A DNA stretch of 64,000 nt from NCBI GenBank assembly GCA_016271365.2, contig CM028136.1, positions 471,198,001 through 471,262,000 on the forward strand, in the 5' to 3' direction. The DNA is from Neoceratodus forsteri (taxonomy: Eukaryota; Chordata; Ceratodontiformes; Ceratodontidae). This document shows positions 1 through 11,789 of this stretch, in pieces; position 1 is the first letter of the stretch, and each line of letters opens with the position of its first letter. The notes beneath the pieces are model-generated. The model ran no database searches, was not told where the DNA came from, and saw only the letters and a program-made list of their open reading frames with translations. Position numbers and translations under genes: made by a program.

Positions 1-895
1 GAGAAGAGGTTCTCTAGGCAAAAGGAAATGAGAAAAACAAATTAAAGGCTATAGAAGAATAAAAAAAGAGCACCAGAAAAGGAAGAGGAAGAATAGACAG
101 TGGTTTCAATAAGTTAGGGCAGATAAGTGTGGGACTGAATGGAGTAAAAAGGAGGAGTAGGGGGGTTTGGTCAGCTGTCCATCAGGCCCCAGGCAAAGCC
201 TTTCATTTCAATGTGCAACTGACAAACGATGTGCTTGTGCAATGTAACTTTGACCTTTGCTCTCTGTATTAATGTTCAACCTCACCGTAGGTGCCAAGAG
301 AAGAGATTCTAAAGACTAAAGGAAATGATTGATTACAAAATTAAGTGGCAAAATCTCAAAGGTGTGAAATGAACACTTCACCACCTTTAACTCATGAAAT
401 GGGATCCAAACATGGGGGAGAGGAAAAACCTCCATGTGAATGGGATTGTCTGAGAATCCAAGGCAATGGATCAGCCCTCCCCACATTACTTTTGAGGCTA
501 GCTTTATATTAGCTTCACGGAGTTCAGCAACTGTTTTTATGTTATTCAACCTAAAACTAGATGGCCACCAACTTACTATGCCTGATTATAAGAAAAGGGA
601 TGTTTTCGGGATGCAAAGGTAACTGCACCATCTGCATTATGATTAGTAGCTAGGTCCTAGCTGGTCACATAGGATTTGAAGATGCTTACTGAATGCAAAA
701 GAGGTCATGATGTTTCTCTAATAGTAGGGAGAAGTGCAGAAGTACTGAGGCACGTGGGTTGAACTGAATTAATCCCATACAAACATATGATACCAATGAT
801 CTTGGTAGGGTGAACGTGATATTTACTCCTTAATGAAACTGGACTGTTTCAAAAGTTCTGAGAATAAGTTATTGAATTGACAGAGGTCTTTCTCA
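1..895. other. Intergenic stretch, no gene seen
   Basis: No coding region is supported here. A purine-rich segment at 1-35 resembles one at 297-330 (both read roughly agaagagattct...aaaggaaatga), suggesting a diverged duplication about 295 bp apart. The stretch near 165-240 (cagctgtccatcaggcc...) also resembles 25645-25680, so an unrecognised dispersed repeat is likely. Function unknown. Confidence 0.5.
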
Positions 896-897
896 AG

Positions 898-2045
898 CTT
901 TTTTTTAATAAAATATACTTTATTGATATTGTAACACAAGAAATACAGATACAAAATAACAACAAATAACAAACACAAAACCCCTCTACCCCCCCCCAAA
1001 AAAATGGAGAACGATCCAATAAAAGGTTGTAAGTCTACCCCTTATACCAAAACTATTTTCCATAAATGACGAGGAACAAGATGATTAACCCTAAGATAAA
1101 AACAGAATGCTGTGCATAACGATATGCTGTATTGGGCTAAAGGCAGTGCTCCAACAATCTACTCAAGGTGAAGATGCAATAGAAAACCAGATATCCAGTT
1201 TGCCCCATTTCTTATTACAACCAGCCATTCTATTGCAGAGGCTGGCTATCATCTTCTCAAGGTGGAGATTACTCAACAGCTCATTAAACCAATCTGTATA
1301 AGAAATAGCTACCTGATCTTTCCAGAGGCATAGCAACACTCTCTTCACAGATAAAGAAATCATGGCTAGATAATATTTCCTTTCCTTAACCCCTACACCC
1401 GAGTAATCCCCAACAATACAAATTTCAGGGGTAAAACAATCATCTAGACCCAAAAAAGGGACCATCTTTTGTTTACTCTTATCCAGTAGGGGGACTATCT
1501 TGGAGCATTCGCACATAAGATGAAGTAAAGACCCCATTCCCTGCCCATACCTGGTGCAGAGGGAGGACGTCATTAATCCCCATCCTAGCTAATTTAACCA
1601 GAGTGAAATAAATATTATGTAAGATATAAAACTGGGTAAGACAGAACTTGTCATTCTTCATGTAAAGGTAAAGATCTACTCAAATGCACTCCCCATTAAA
1701 GGGAATCACAGGGAATGATGCAGACTAATATTGTGAAGATCCCATACACTCTGGATAGAGTTTGGGGAACAAGGTAGAAGTAATTTGGGCTACTGAGTGG
1801 GACTGCCAAGCCAGGAATTGCAGCGTTAGAAGAAAGTCGCCCAGATCATTAGACTAGGGGGCTGTACCAAACCAGCTAGTCAAAAGTTGGTAAACCCTGA
1901 AAATAAATTTAGGTGAAAGATTAAACATATATTTAGTAGTTCCTGGCAAGTACTGAGGTGGCCATCAGAGAGGAGATCACTCATTTTTCCCCCAATAAAT
2001 GAAGGAATCTATCAGAAGTGAAGAGTCATCCTTCTAACTGAAAAT
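898..2045 (-). mobile_element. L1-like LINE, 3' part
   Basis: This is the 3' third of an L1-clade non-LTR retrotransposon on the minus strand. Its 3' end lies at about 900, where a T-run (poly(A) on the minus strand) is preceded by an AATAAA polyadenylation signal (919-924 complemented). Coding traces at 1163-1661 match the ORF2 C-terminal region. The element continues at 3786-4870: a plus-strand CR1 sits between the two halves, so the CR1 is the younger insertion. Frames are broken and no full ORF remains. Confidence 0.75.
1163..1661 (-). pseudogene. L1 ORF2 C-terminal cysteine region, broken
   Basis: Two overlapping minus-strand frames carry the L1 ORF2 C-terminus. The upstream frame (1479-1661) reads ...LTQFYILHNIYF..., followed in the other frame by the cysteine-containing stretch GMGSLLHLMCECSKI near 1490-1540. 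That stretch matches the L1 pattern CxxCG..GTLLHxxWECP. A weak tail with W-rich and basic residues follows down to 1163. In the family this region is needed for retrotransposition, probably by binding RNA. Here it is frameshifted at about 1500-1560, so it is a relic. Confidence 0.7.
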
Positions 2046-3785
2046 GTGGGTTAGTACAAAGTGGCTGGGAGATATTCAAGAGGTTATTGTAATGTAAGGC
2101 TCAAGAAGGGTAATGGGCCTGAAGGGAGTACAAGGGTTGGAAATGGTGCAGGAATAGACACAAGTCCCTTTACACAAGAAAGGATCCTGAATGAACTGGA
2201 AGGAATGAGAGTTGATAAAGCAATGGGGCCAGATGGGCTGTACCCCATGGTCCTAAAAGAACTAAGAGTGGTGGTGGCTGAACCTCTGGTAATCCTGTTT
2301 AGCTGATCACTGGAAATAAGGAAGGTACCAAAAGGCTGGAGGACAGCAGATGTTGTCCCTTTATACAAAAGCGGGAACAAAGAGGAAGTGGGGAACTACA
2401 GACCAGTCAGCCTTACCTTGGTAGTGGGGAAGATCATGGAAGCACTACTGAAGGAAAGATTGGTGGAACATCTGGTTGCTAATGGACTACAGGACCCAAG
2501 GCAGCATGGTTTCACCAGGGGAAGGTCGTATCAGACCAACCTCATTGAAGTTTTCAACTGGGTGACAAGGGTGGTGGATCAGGGGAGGGCAGTGGACATG
2601 GTCTGTCTGGACTTCAGAAAGGCCTTTGCCACTGTGCCACATAGAAGGCTATTAAACAAACTGGGGAATATGGGTGTGGGCAGGACAGTAGTGTGGTGGG
2701 TAGGTAACTGGCTGGGTGGCAGGACACAGAGGGTGGTGGTAAATGGCTGTTGCTCCACAGACGGAAGAGTGACTAGTGGGATACCACAAGGATCAGTGCT
2801 GGGACCGGTCCTATTCAACATCTTCATCAGTGACATTATGCAGGACCTAGAAGGCAGAAGTTCCTTGTTCGTTGATGACACAAAGCTCTGTAACAGAGTG
2901 GACATGCCAGAGGGTGTGGACAGAATGAGGAGGGGCCTGCAGAAACTTGAAGAATAGTCAGGGGTTTAGCAGTTGAAATTCAATGCAAAGAAGTGCAAGA
3001 TAATGCATATGGAGCACAAAAACCTTGGAACAACGTATCAGTTGGGAGATGAGGATATAGCATGCACCAAGCAGGAAATGGATCTTGGGGTTATCATCTC
3101 TGATAACCTCAATGTAGGGAAACAGTGTGACAAGAGAGCAGGTAAAGTAAATAGGATGCTGGGATGCATAGGCAGGGGTATCACCAGCAGGAAAAAGAAG
3201 GTCATAATTCCACTATACAAGACACTAGTGAGGCCCCACCTGGAGTACAGTGTACAGTTCTGGAGACCTTACCTATGTAAGGACATAGTCAGTGTATAGA
3301 AGGTTCAGAAGAGAGCAACAAAGATGGTACATGGATTGCATCACAAGTCCTATGAGGACAGGTTGAAGAACTTGAATATGCACTCCCTGGAGGAGAGGAT
3401 GGAGGGACGGGAAATGATAGAGACATACAAGTATGTTACAAGGAGGAACAGGGTGCAGGAATATATTATTTTTCAGTGAAAAAGATGTTCTAGGACTTGA
3501 GGGCATGGGATGAAGTTGGAGGGAGGGCGATTCAGAGGAAATATGAGGAAGAGTTTCTTCACAGAATGAGTGGTGGGCAAGTGGAACACCCTACCAGAGG
3601 GAGTAGTGGGGGATAAAACAGTCACAGGATTTAAGAATGCATGGGATAGACATAAGGCAATTCTGAAGGTCAGGGGTAAGGGGCAACAGACTTCTAGGAA
3701 AGCATAAAGTGAGCTTACAAGCTGAAATGGGCAGACTGGGTGGGCCGTTGGCCCTTATCTGCCGACAGTGACTATGTATCTATAA
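2046..3785 (+). mobile_element. CR1-like LINE, 5'-truncated, inserted in L1
   Basis: A plus-strand, 5'-truncated CR1-clade LINE. It starts inside the linker before the RT fingers and runs to a CR1-type 3' end (cttatctgccgacagtgactatgtatct near 3755-3783, split here for reading). The tail resembles the other CR1 3' ends in the window, which end in repeats of ttctatgt. L1-like sequence in the opposite orientation flanks it on both sides, showing nested insertion. Junctions are approximate; I did not find an unambiguous target-site duplication. Confidence 0.85.
2061..3700 (+). pseudogene. CR1 reverse transcriptase, degenerate
   Basis: ORF2 RT and C-terminal region in three frames. The first piece (2061-2306) has the DKAMGPDGLYP linker. 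The second (2388-2957, about 189 codons) carries the RT blocks NYRPVSLT, QHGFTRGRS, CLDFRKAF, TSGIPQGSVLGP and FVDD (2868-2879). The third (2973-3299) carries FNAKKCKIMH and PLYKTLVRPHLEY. The catalytic box reads FVDD instead of FADD; the two aspartates are kept, so the substitution alone need not kill activity. In-frame stops at about 2304 and 2957 and others further 3' make it a pseudogene. In life the enzyme would perform target-primed reverse transcription in the nucleus. Confidence 0.88.
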
Positions 3786-4870
3786 TTGAACATGGACCTT
3801 CAAGGATGTGAGAATAACTAAGCCATGAAACTGAGGCAGAAGGAGTCTGAGAGAAGTGAAAAGGAGACTTTCTGGGGAGATAGCAGTATCTCTAATCAAA
3901 GTCCTCTCAATTCGGAGCCATAGTGGTATGTAATTGGGTTCCCCCTGTGGTAACGAGGGAGTTGTTTATCTAACATATTTTGCAACATGACTGGCTAGGT
4001 AATATAGGAAGAAATTAGGCATCTTAAGCCCTCCCAACCGTTTTGGTGCCCCAGATGAACATAAGCATGCTGAGGGTGTTTCCCTCCCCAAATAAAAGTA
4101 GAAACAAAACAATGGACCTTCCTAAACCAACTCAAAGGAGGAAAAGATTTACTAAATTCAAGGGGTAAAACAAATGAGGAAGGACATTCATTTTAATAAT
4201 ACTTATCCTGCCCTGAAGAGATTAGTAAAGGGAGGACCACCTGCCCAAATCCTGCTTAATTGTAATAAGCAGCTCTTGAAGGTTCAGCTTTTTCATTAAT
4301 GCAGGAGACTGGGCAAGGATTATCCCCAAATATATAAGTCAGCTAGCCCAGGTGAGATGAAGATCTAGAATATCTGATTTAAATACCCTGGAATTTAATG
4401 GCATTACTACAGTCTTATCCAAATTAAGATTATAATTGAAGAACTTACTAAAATATTTTATAATGTTCAAAACAGCAGGAATGAAGGTGGTAGGGTCAGA
4501 GATGTGGAGCAAGTTGTCATCAGCATACGTGGAAAGCCTGAGGTTGAATAGGCCAATTGGGATGCCTTTTATCAAGGGGAATAATTTGAGGTTAAGCAAC
4601 AGGGATTCCAGATATAAATTAAACAGTAGAGGAGACGGTGGGCAGCCCTGCCGGGTTCCAAAGCTTAGTGGGAATAACGAAGATAGCACCCCTTACAATG
4701 TATTTTTGCACTAGGTTTCAAGTACAAGACCCAAATCCACTTAATAAAAGTAGGGGGAAAGCCAAATTTAGCTAAAACATGGAACGTAAAGGGGTCTTTC
4801 TCAATCTTGATAGTATAGTTGAGTTTCAGGGGTAATCTAGAGGATCATGCAATAAACACTGCTCATATTA
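3786..4870 (-). mobile_element. L1-like LINE, central RT part
   Basis: Continuation of the minus-strand L1-like element beyond the CR1 insertion. Minus-strand translation across about 4030-4240 gives the L1 phrase GRISIIKMNVLPHLFYPLN, and 4339-4689 carries the RT catalytic blocks. The two L1 parts (898-2045 and this one) are in the correct order and orientation for one element. The 5' portion beyond about 4870 is not recognisable. Confidence 0.75.
4339..4689 (-). pseudogene. L1 reverse transcriptase palm fragment
   Basis: An open frame of 116 codons with L1-type RT motifs: the GTRQGCPPSPLLFNLYLE block (family usual GTRQGCPLSP), then I-K-G-I, then LSTYADDNLL. YADD is the catalytic metal-binding box. 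This is followed by NLDKTVVMPLN, matching the L1 KS..MPLN thumb-side block. It is only a fragment of the roughly 1,200-residue ORF2 protein. The frame is clean over this stretch but stops at both sides. Confidence 0.8.
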
Positions 4871-6899
4871 GAATGTTACAAGACTAGGGTTCCAGCTGCT
4901 TGCAGATCGAGGTCTGATTTAAAACAAATGCTCTGTTTCTTGCTAGTCTATAAACAGGTAGTATAACTTGAAGTCTATAGGGCAATAATCTTGAGGCATT
5001 TTAGGTGCAAACTTGGTGCAAACCTTTTAAGACTTTGGCTAAACACTTTAACTATGGTGAGGAAGGCAGTGCCCGGATTGGAAACATGATGATGATGAGA
5101 ACAAAACCCAGGTACTGTAGGTAAACAGTCATGATAAGGAGTGTGAATGCCCAGGTAGGTGGTATAATGAGAAAGGCCCAGCCTGGATAGGTAAAATGAT
5201 GAGAAGGAAATGCCCAGGTTGGCAATAGAAACATAGTAGGGGCAGTTGTACAGAGAAATGAACAAGTCTAGCTGGAAGGCCTTGGAATGCAGGCCGGGTG
5301 ATATTATGAATGGCAGTAAATCAAAAGCTGGTGAAGCATAAGTAAATACTTTTAGAGCAGAGTCACAGGAAGGCTCCTTATAAAATAAAATCTCATTCCT
5401 TTTGGATAAGAAAGGGAGACTCATAACTAAGCTGGAGCTTGATGCCTTTGAAATATCAATGTGGGGGTACTTAGATCATAAAATAAGCTACATCAAGAAG
5501 ATAGAAGTTGAATGATCACCATGTTGAACTATTAACTGAGTGAAGTGGGAAGCTTGTGAAATTAGTGATTTGAAGATGAAATATAAAATTATCACATGGT
5601 CAGATGCTAGAGTCATTGCTACTTTCAGAGTCATGTCCACATCAGGCATAATTACCCTGGCTCTTAAGAAATCACTAAATGGAAAACAGGTTTAAAGGCA
5701 ACAGGTTGGCACCTGATTAATAGTAATGATTTCATGGGACTTTAAAGAATATTTTAGTGGAAAAATGAATAGGAATGAGGAATAAGACGGCATGATTAAG
5801 GAAAATGAAATTAACTGGCAAGATAGTTATTGCTCGATAGTAATTACATGAAAGTGCTTGGATAGAAAGCAGTATAAGGCAAAAACAGGGATGTACATTG
5901 CAGATTGTTTTTTAATCATGCTTTTTCTCACTCCAGTTCTGCCTGATGGCTCCCTCCAACCTTGTCATGGACCTTCTCTGGAACTTACTGATTATCCACC
6001 ACTTAACCTGGACAAACAACATAGTGGGTAGCCTGTCATGTGGTTTGTGCAAGAGTCAGTAAGTGTGCCAGCATGGGACAGTCCATCTTTTTCCTCCAGT
6101 CTCTAATTTTCTCCCTGGGCTGCTAGTGTGCAGTCACGCAACCACATATGCATGCATCAGTATGCATGTGTGCCAGGGGTCTGTCAGCGACCACTCTAAT
6201 TCTTGTGCTTTAGTCTGTGCTACCAGCAGACCTCTACCACCAGGCAAAAACACAGTGGGAGTGGTGCCCCCCCCCAAGAAAGAAGAGCAGCACCTGGCAT
6301 GCTCAATCCTTCCTTCCTCAGACAGCCAAAATGATCTGCACTCATTCCTGAATGCAAGTCCCCAGCTTAGTAAGTGGTAACTCTATTGCTGTGCTACAAG
6401 GCCAGCCTCAGATTGAAGTTTAAACCATTAGAAGGACACAGAAAGGTGGTGAATTGGTCATTTAATTTTCTTCTGAAGAACAATGGACTCAGAAGTCAAT
6501 AAGTTGAATGTGGTAAGCACTGAGCTGTGTTTAGAGACATTACAAAGTTTTAATTCACATTAACGTGCCAGCTGAGTCACAAACTTTGCCTTTGTGGATA
6601 AGTTTATGATTGTTTGCCATTTATTAGGTAATTCACTTTTTGTAACTTTGCCTGAACTTAACTTGGTGCATCTGAGTATACTTTGCTTAAATCGAGGCTT
6701 CTGGTAAACCTGTGCCTGTAGGTCACATGGAAACTGCTCCTGCAGGTCACATACTACTTTTTTATGTACAGACTGAGCCTTAGTTTTCTTTTGCAGTCTG
6801 TGGAGTAGGGCAAATTTGTGACTTTCAAAGGCATTAATAACAGCCAAAAGCAAGTTTTACAGCTTTTATTTGCTTTTCTTGTTCTTCTGTTTACCTAGC
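4871..6899. other. Gene-free stretch with weak degenerate tandem repeat
   Basis: No gene is supported. At 5045-5235 a degenerate repeat of roughly 27-42 bp recurs about five times, each unit beginning near gcccagg or gcccgga and containing atgatgag or similar. This repeat explains an apparently long open frame on the minus strand. 5940-6420 contains T/C-rich unique-looking sequence and a short C-run at 6268. I see nothing else definite. Confidence 0.4.
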
Positions 6900-7689
6900 A
6901 GTTTATGTGAATTTGTTTAGTTGTTGTTTTTACACTCTGTTTCTTTTCCAACTTGAAAAGTGGGGGAGTGCTCAGGAGGAGACTGGAAGGACTAGGACTG
7001 GAAGCAGTCACAGCAAGGAGAGTGAGATGCAGTCCATGAATGGGATACATCATCCCAGCCATCTGAAAAGACCAGCTTTTGTACCAGGAGCATTGTGAAG
7101 TGAAACAGTCACCACTCCACCACCACCCCCCACAGTGCAGCACCAGTAGCAGCCTGCAGTGGCACTACCACCACCAGTTGACCCTGCTCTGGTACATCTT
7201 GTATCTACTGCAACAACAGCCCTTGTGGCCCCTCCTCTGGTTGTGCCACTACTGTAGCCCTGTGATGTGAAAGAGTCCCACCCAAGACCATCAAGCTCCT
7301 CCCCACAACAGCAGCAAAAATCCCCTTTTTGGGACTTTTTTGTGATTGTCCCCATCAACAACAGTGTGATGAAATGCACCTTGTGTTTCTCCATGACATC
7401 AGCAAAAGTATGATTGACCCCACCAAAAACAGTGTGGTGAAATGCAAATTGCATTATGTCATTGTTTTGCATGGGAAATAAGGCAACCATTTGGACCCAG
7501 GTGGGAGGGAGCAAGGGACTGCATATGGCTTGGATGGGTTACAGCCAGTAATGTTGTAATTCATGAGACAGTCACTGCATTCAGAAGAAGATTCAGTTAG
7601 GAAATCATGAACACCCTTCAAGTAGGTAAGGCACATTGTTTGCATCAGGCTGTGGAGTCCAAAGGTTGGTGGGAATTGATAGGAATATA
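6900..7689. other. Low-complexity CAC/CCA-rich stretch, no gene
   Basis: Open frames on both strands here come from CAC/CCA/CAG-rich triplet bias (7100-7260), not from a recognisable protein. At 7335-7470 a segment of about 70 bp (cc.caacaacagtgt.gtgaaatgca) occurs twice in diverged form. Nothing else is recognised. Confidence 0.4.
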
Positions 7690-8240
7690 TAAATTATAAA
7701 GGCACAGTTGTGCCTCTGTAGTTAGAATTGAGTAGCCTGTTCAATGTTAAACCTCAAATTTTGCACTTTATAACTTTGCAACCAATCAATGGATTTGAAC
7801 AAATGTGGTATGCACTGTCCTGTGAGGCAGATCTCTTGATATAGCAAGTTTCATTCCAGTTGGATATGTGGATTCTGAGATTCAGATTGTGAAAGAAATC
7901 TTAAAAGAAGCCACTTTTTGCACTTTTTCTTGTTTGCCTTGTACCCAGAAGGTTTGGAATTTCAGTGTGATTTTTTTTATAGTAGAAAGAAGTTGGGTAA
8001 CAGAACTGCCAGCGTTTGGTGAAAAAATATTAATCTGTTGCAAAGTTATTCAGTTTTTAAGTTTCTATTATTTCCTATGGGAAGATCACTTTACAGGATA
8101 GAGGTAAAAAGTTCAACAAAGGATTCAAGCTCAAGAAAAAGGATTTATTCTAGTGAGATCTGTTCCTTTTTCATGAGGAAAAAAATCCTTTTTCGCCAGC
8201 CATCTTGGGGTTTTTTGCCCACAAACTAAAAAGCATGGAA
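7690..8240 (+). repeat. Dispersed repeat with hairpin terminus, copy A
   Basis: First of three diverged copies of an unrecognised non-coding repeat. It starts with a small stem-loop (ggcacagttgtgcc, 7701-7714), then tctgtagttag, then taaacctcaaattttgca, and later a cctatggg block near 8075. The same order of blocks appears at 8995-9480 and 47965-48370. No ORF is conserved among the copies, so it is probably a non-autonomous element or part of a long satellite-like repeat. Confidence 0.55.
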
Positions 8241-8499
8241 AATACATAAAACATTTGTCATTTTACAAATCAAACACTAGAACCCAACTAAATGGGTCCC
8301 ATTTAGTTACATTCTGGTGCTTGTTTTTCACAATAAGCACCAGAAATACTTTTTCTTGGCACTCAAAAACTGGGGCACCCAGTTTAGCAAGAGGAGCACT
8401 TCCCCCACATTCTCTATATGAGAACAGCAGGAATTTCTTGACTTCTGCAGCCTTGGCTGAACTCCTGCTGCTGGCTGCAGTGTGAACTGTAAGCCCCCT

Positions 8500-8690
8500 T
8501 GGCCTGGTGTCTAGTGGCACCCCGGCACCCCTGATCACTGTCCCTCTAAATAAAAGATATATTCACTTGTATCTAGTAACAGCCCCCACCCTCTGATGGC
8601 CATCCCATAATTTTTATTTTAGTCCATGGTTTCTAATTGCACCCCGCACCCTCCAATTGATGCCCCCCTTATTTTTTTACCTTATGTCAG
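8500..8690 (+). repeat. Three units of the tRNA-Glu-core minisatellite family
   Basis: Three diverged units of about 61-67 bp. Each has a cctggtgtctagtggcacc-like core followed by cacccctgat or ccaccctctgat and a cccataa-type block. They are the same family as the palindromic arrays at 45924-46800 and 48810-50390. No coding capacity. Confidence 0.65.
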
Positions 8691-8994
8691 GGAAAACATT
8701 TTGTGACTAATCCCACTGCTAGATAATAGTTATGTCTGTGTTTAGCAACTAGCTTGCCAACCTGTTACATGTTGCTGCATGTCATTTTATTGATCTGTCC
8801 ATTTCCAGCATACCTCAAGCTTATTGTTTTTCATGTTTTTATTTCTTAGTCAGTAACTGGATGTTTTTCTGGTTCAGTCTGTATGATTCAAGCTCTCCTT
8901 CCAGCACTGGCAGCAGCAGGACCTTATTTTTAATATTACTCCAACCCGTTTATATAAATATATATAGGTGTGTATGTATATATATATATCTTTA

Positions 8995-9480
8995 TATTAT
9001 AGTGGCACAGTAGTGCCACTATAGTTAGGGTTGCATAACCACTTCTATGTTAAACCTCAAATTTTGCAGTTCAATAACTTTTGAACTGTTTGTCCAATTT
9101 GCCTGAAATTTGGAATGCAGAAAGATTTGTCATAGATCTCCAGATCTAGCTATTTTCGTGTTGATCGGATGTACAGTTGCAGAAGGGTAGCATGCTCAAA
9201 AAGTGAAAAATCCTCAACATTGCGTTTTCTTTGTCAACCCATAATGCACTGAAGAATGTATTTGAGTGGGTTCAAATTGGGTTGTCTGCATGTGTCCTGA
9301 CTAGTAGTGGTGCCTTTCAAAAGATTTCATGAAAACATCTTGCTCCGTTCAAAAGTTACAACATTTCTAGTGTCCCATTACAGCCTATGGGAAAATTTAT
9401 ATGTGCACTGCAAAAACAATCGCGATTACATTTTTTGATTGAGCTTGCCAAAAATGTTATCATGCTGCCGTCATCTTGTT
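8995..9480 (+). repeat. Dispersed repeat with hairpin terminus, copy B
   Basis: Second copy of the repeat seen at 7690 and 47965. It opens with the best hairpin of the three: atagtggcac and gtgccactat around a 4-nt loop (8999-9022). Then come tagttaggg, taaacctcaaattttgcag and, near 9393, cagcctatggg. An (AT)-rich tract (8957-8990) lies immediately before the hairpin. Unrecognised; non-coding. Confidence 0.55.
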
Positions 9481-9724
9481 TTCAGTAAGCAAGAGAGAAA
9501 AAAACACTTCTGAACAGAGCAGTCATTGGATTTACCTGAGCGGGCCCTGAGGAACATGCCTATGGCATTAGTTTATGGCCAGGTAGTCTGGAAACATGTT
9601 TTTGAATTTTTTTTTTGATCTTGACAACAATTTTTTGTGCCACAAAAACAATCGTGAAAACTTTAAACATGATCGCAATCACAGTTTTTTGATCGTGATC
9701 ACATCCCCATTATCGAGATAGGAG

Positions 9725-10290
9725 AATTTTGCTGTCTGTTGCTTTTCTTTGTCACTTGATTGTGGCAAGGCAGATTGTACTATGGGCATGAAATTTTCAG
9801 GGTATGACGCCCTAGCACCACAGATGTGCCTTTCACTGGGTTGGAGTGGAAAAATTAAAGAGACCCATACTTACAGTGTTCCAAATTTCAAAAATTTCCC
9901 CATTGGATAACATTGTGGCGGTTGTTTTCTTTGTCCTTTCATTTTGGCAATGTGGATTGCGCTATTGGTCTGAACTTTCCAGGGTGCAAAGCCCTAGCCC
10001 TACAGGTGTGCTTTTTTTGTGGTTTGGTACGGAATCATTGAACACGGCCATAGTTACAGCATTGCGAAGTTGCGAAATTTTCCCCTCAGGATAATATTGT
10101 GGCTCCCGTCGTGTCTTTCGGGGCCCATATCTTGAAAACGGTTAGAGATACGGACTTTTTGTCACAAAATTATTTAGTCCCCCTTAAAGGGGGGTTAAAT
10201 ATAAAACTAGGATACAAAGCCATGAAACCCCTGAAATTTTAATTTTTTTTCTAGCTTGTTCGGTTCCTGAGATATTTGCAAATTAGTGTT
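9725..10290 (+). repeat. Degenerate tandem repeat, period about 183 bp
   Basis: A unit containing gttg.tttctttgtc, a g..ttttcagggt block, gccctag and a closing aatttc.aaatttcccc block occurs at 9738 and again at 9921, about 182 bp apart. A more diverged third copy begins near 10098. No ORF is shared. It lies directly downstream of copy B of the hairpin repeat and may belong to the same larger element. Confidence 0.6.
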
Positions 10291-10551
10291 CCTATTGCTC
10301 ATTTTCATGGCTATAGGCCACAATTATGCCCTCAGAGTTAGCACTCACATTGCATTTTGGTGCCTGTATCTCAGAAACAATGCAAGATACAAATTCAATT
10401 GACTTATTTTGCAAGAACTACTCACTCTTACAATTACAACCACACTTGAATTTTTTTTGCACCTCCTACGATTCCTGAGATATGGCCAGCTTACTGTTAC
10501 AAAGGCTCCTTGCCTTATAAGGCTGAGGTATGGCTCCATAGGTATGTGTAA

Positions 10552-10587
10552 GTGGGAGCGCAGGGCCCAGAGGGCCCGCACTCCCAC
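10552..10587. repeat. G/C-rich stem-loop beside fold-back element
   Basis: Perfect-looking inverted repeat gtgggagcgcagggccc / agagggcccgcactcccac folding around a short loop. It sits about 75 bp before the inverted-repeat element at 10661. Closely similar hairpins at 13038-13072 and 13106-13138 precede the related element at 13158, so the hairpin appears to travel with the family. Confidence 0.7.
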
Positions 10588-10660
10588 ACACACACACATA
10601 CCATTATGCACATTTCTATTATTACTACTTACACTACACTTTTTAAAAAAAGAAAGGAAA

Positions 10661-11748
10661 TTCTTTGCAAAAACTTCATTAATATATCAGTTAAGGCTGT
10701 TTCCACAACAGCAAAAGTGTAGAAATTCAATGTTAGAGGTTACCACCCCACCACCCCAGCCCCACGGCCCCCCTCAAAACCCTAACTGGGCATCCCCAAC
10801 CCCCACACACACCAACACACTTACAACCTTGTACAACACTATACCACTCCAGCACATCTGTGAGCGCAATAATCACAGCACTGGACTACTTTCACTTAAG
10901 TCTATGTAATAGAAAAACAAATACAGTATAAGCAACCCTGTACTGCTAGCACAGTGTGATGACACATTACTGCTGCCATATCTTCCTAATATAATTACAC
11001 TTAGTCTGTACACATTTTCAATATATTGATTTATATGTGTCATATTCCAACAATTGGGTCACTGCAAGTTTTGTCGCCACCACATAGGCATGTGGTAGCA
11101 GCACAGATACACCTCACACATACACAGTACTTTGGAGATACTGCTCTAATGGAACACTGCCACCACCACATGTTGTTATGTTGCTGCTGCATTACTTGCA
11201 AACTGTCATTAACAATATGTTATGGTTACCTTTGCATGTTACAACTGCTGCTTTTACAACTGTCTTGTAAAGTATGCTACAAGACATTACTTTTATTACT
11301 ACCACTGTTTGCCATTAGAACTAACTCACTGTATCACCTAAAAAATGTTAAAATCCAATGACTGTTGCTAGGCTCACAGACACTGTCATCTCTACCACAC
11401 TATGTGTGGATAACATCTGCATGTCTGTGTTCTCCCAAGCCACTATGACGGCTGCACAACTCATACACTTGGTTGACTGTGACGATGCCTGTGTCTTCTG
11501 GAATGTTTACAGACTTGTCTGTCACTTCTGTTATCTGATCCTGCCTGTTACTGGTTGCTTATCTTGCCTTGACCCTTGACTTGCTTCCATGTGTGTGTGT
11601 GTGGGGGGTTGGGGAAATGCACAGCTAGGGTTCTGAGGTGGGGTGAGGGGTTGGGGTGGTGGGGTGGTAACCCTAACATTGAATTTCCACACTTTTGTTG
11701 GTGTGAAAACAACCTTAACTGATGCATTAAAAATGTTTTGCAAAGAAT
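10661..11748. mobile_element. Non-autonomous inverted-repeat element, 1.09 kb
   Basis: Two arms of about 150-160 bp (10661-10812 and 11590-11748) are inverted copies of each other. The left starts ttctttgcaaaaac and the right ends ttttgcaaagaa. Both carry a cagttaaggttgtt-like block, a caatgttagggttacca block and a ccaacccccacacaca block. The 780-bp interior has no recognisable protein. Termini resemble 52031-52491 and 13158-13475, defining a family. I cannot assign a DNA-transposon superfamily or see a clean target-site duplication. Confidence 0.7.

Positions 11749-11756
<8 letters not shown>

Positions 11757-11784
<28 letters not shown>
11757..11784. repeat. (AT)n microsatellite
   Basis: About 14 AT dinucleotides directly after the right end of the inverted-repeat element. 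A (TA)n(CA)n tract occurs in the same relative place after the related element at 13471-13493. Confidence 0.9.

Positions 11785-11789
<5 letters not shown>

Noticed and set aside
4975..5424. 149-codon minus-strand open frame
   Set aside because: It overlaps a degenerate tandem repeat, shows repeating Ser/His/Pro patterns and matches no family I know.
7050..7514. 154-codon Gly/Val/Cys-rich minus-strand frame
   Set aside because: Explained by CAC/CCA triplet-rich low complexity; no domain.
10409..10909. 166-codon plus-strand frame across the start of the inverted-repeat element
   Set aside because: It runs through the G/C hairpin and a C/A-rich arm; composition-driven, not conserved at the other family members.
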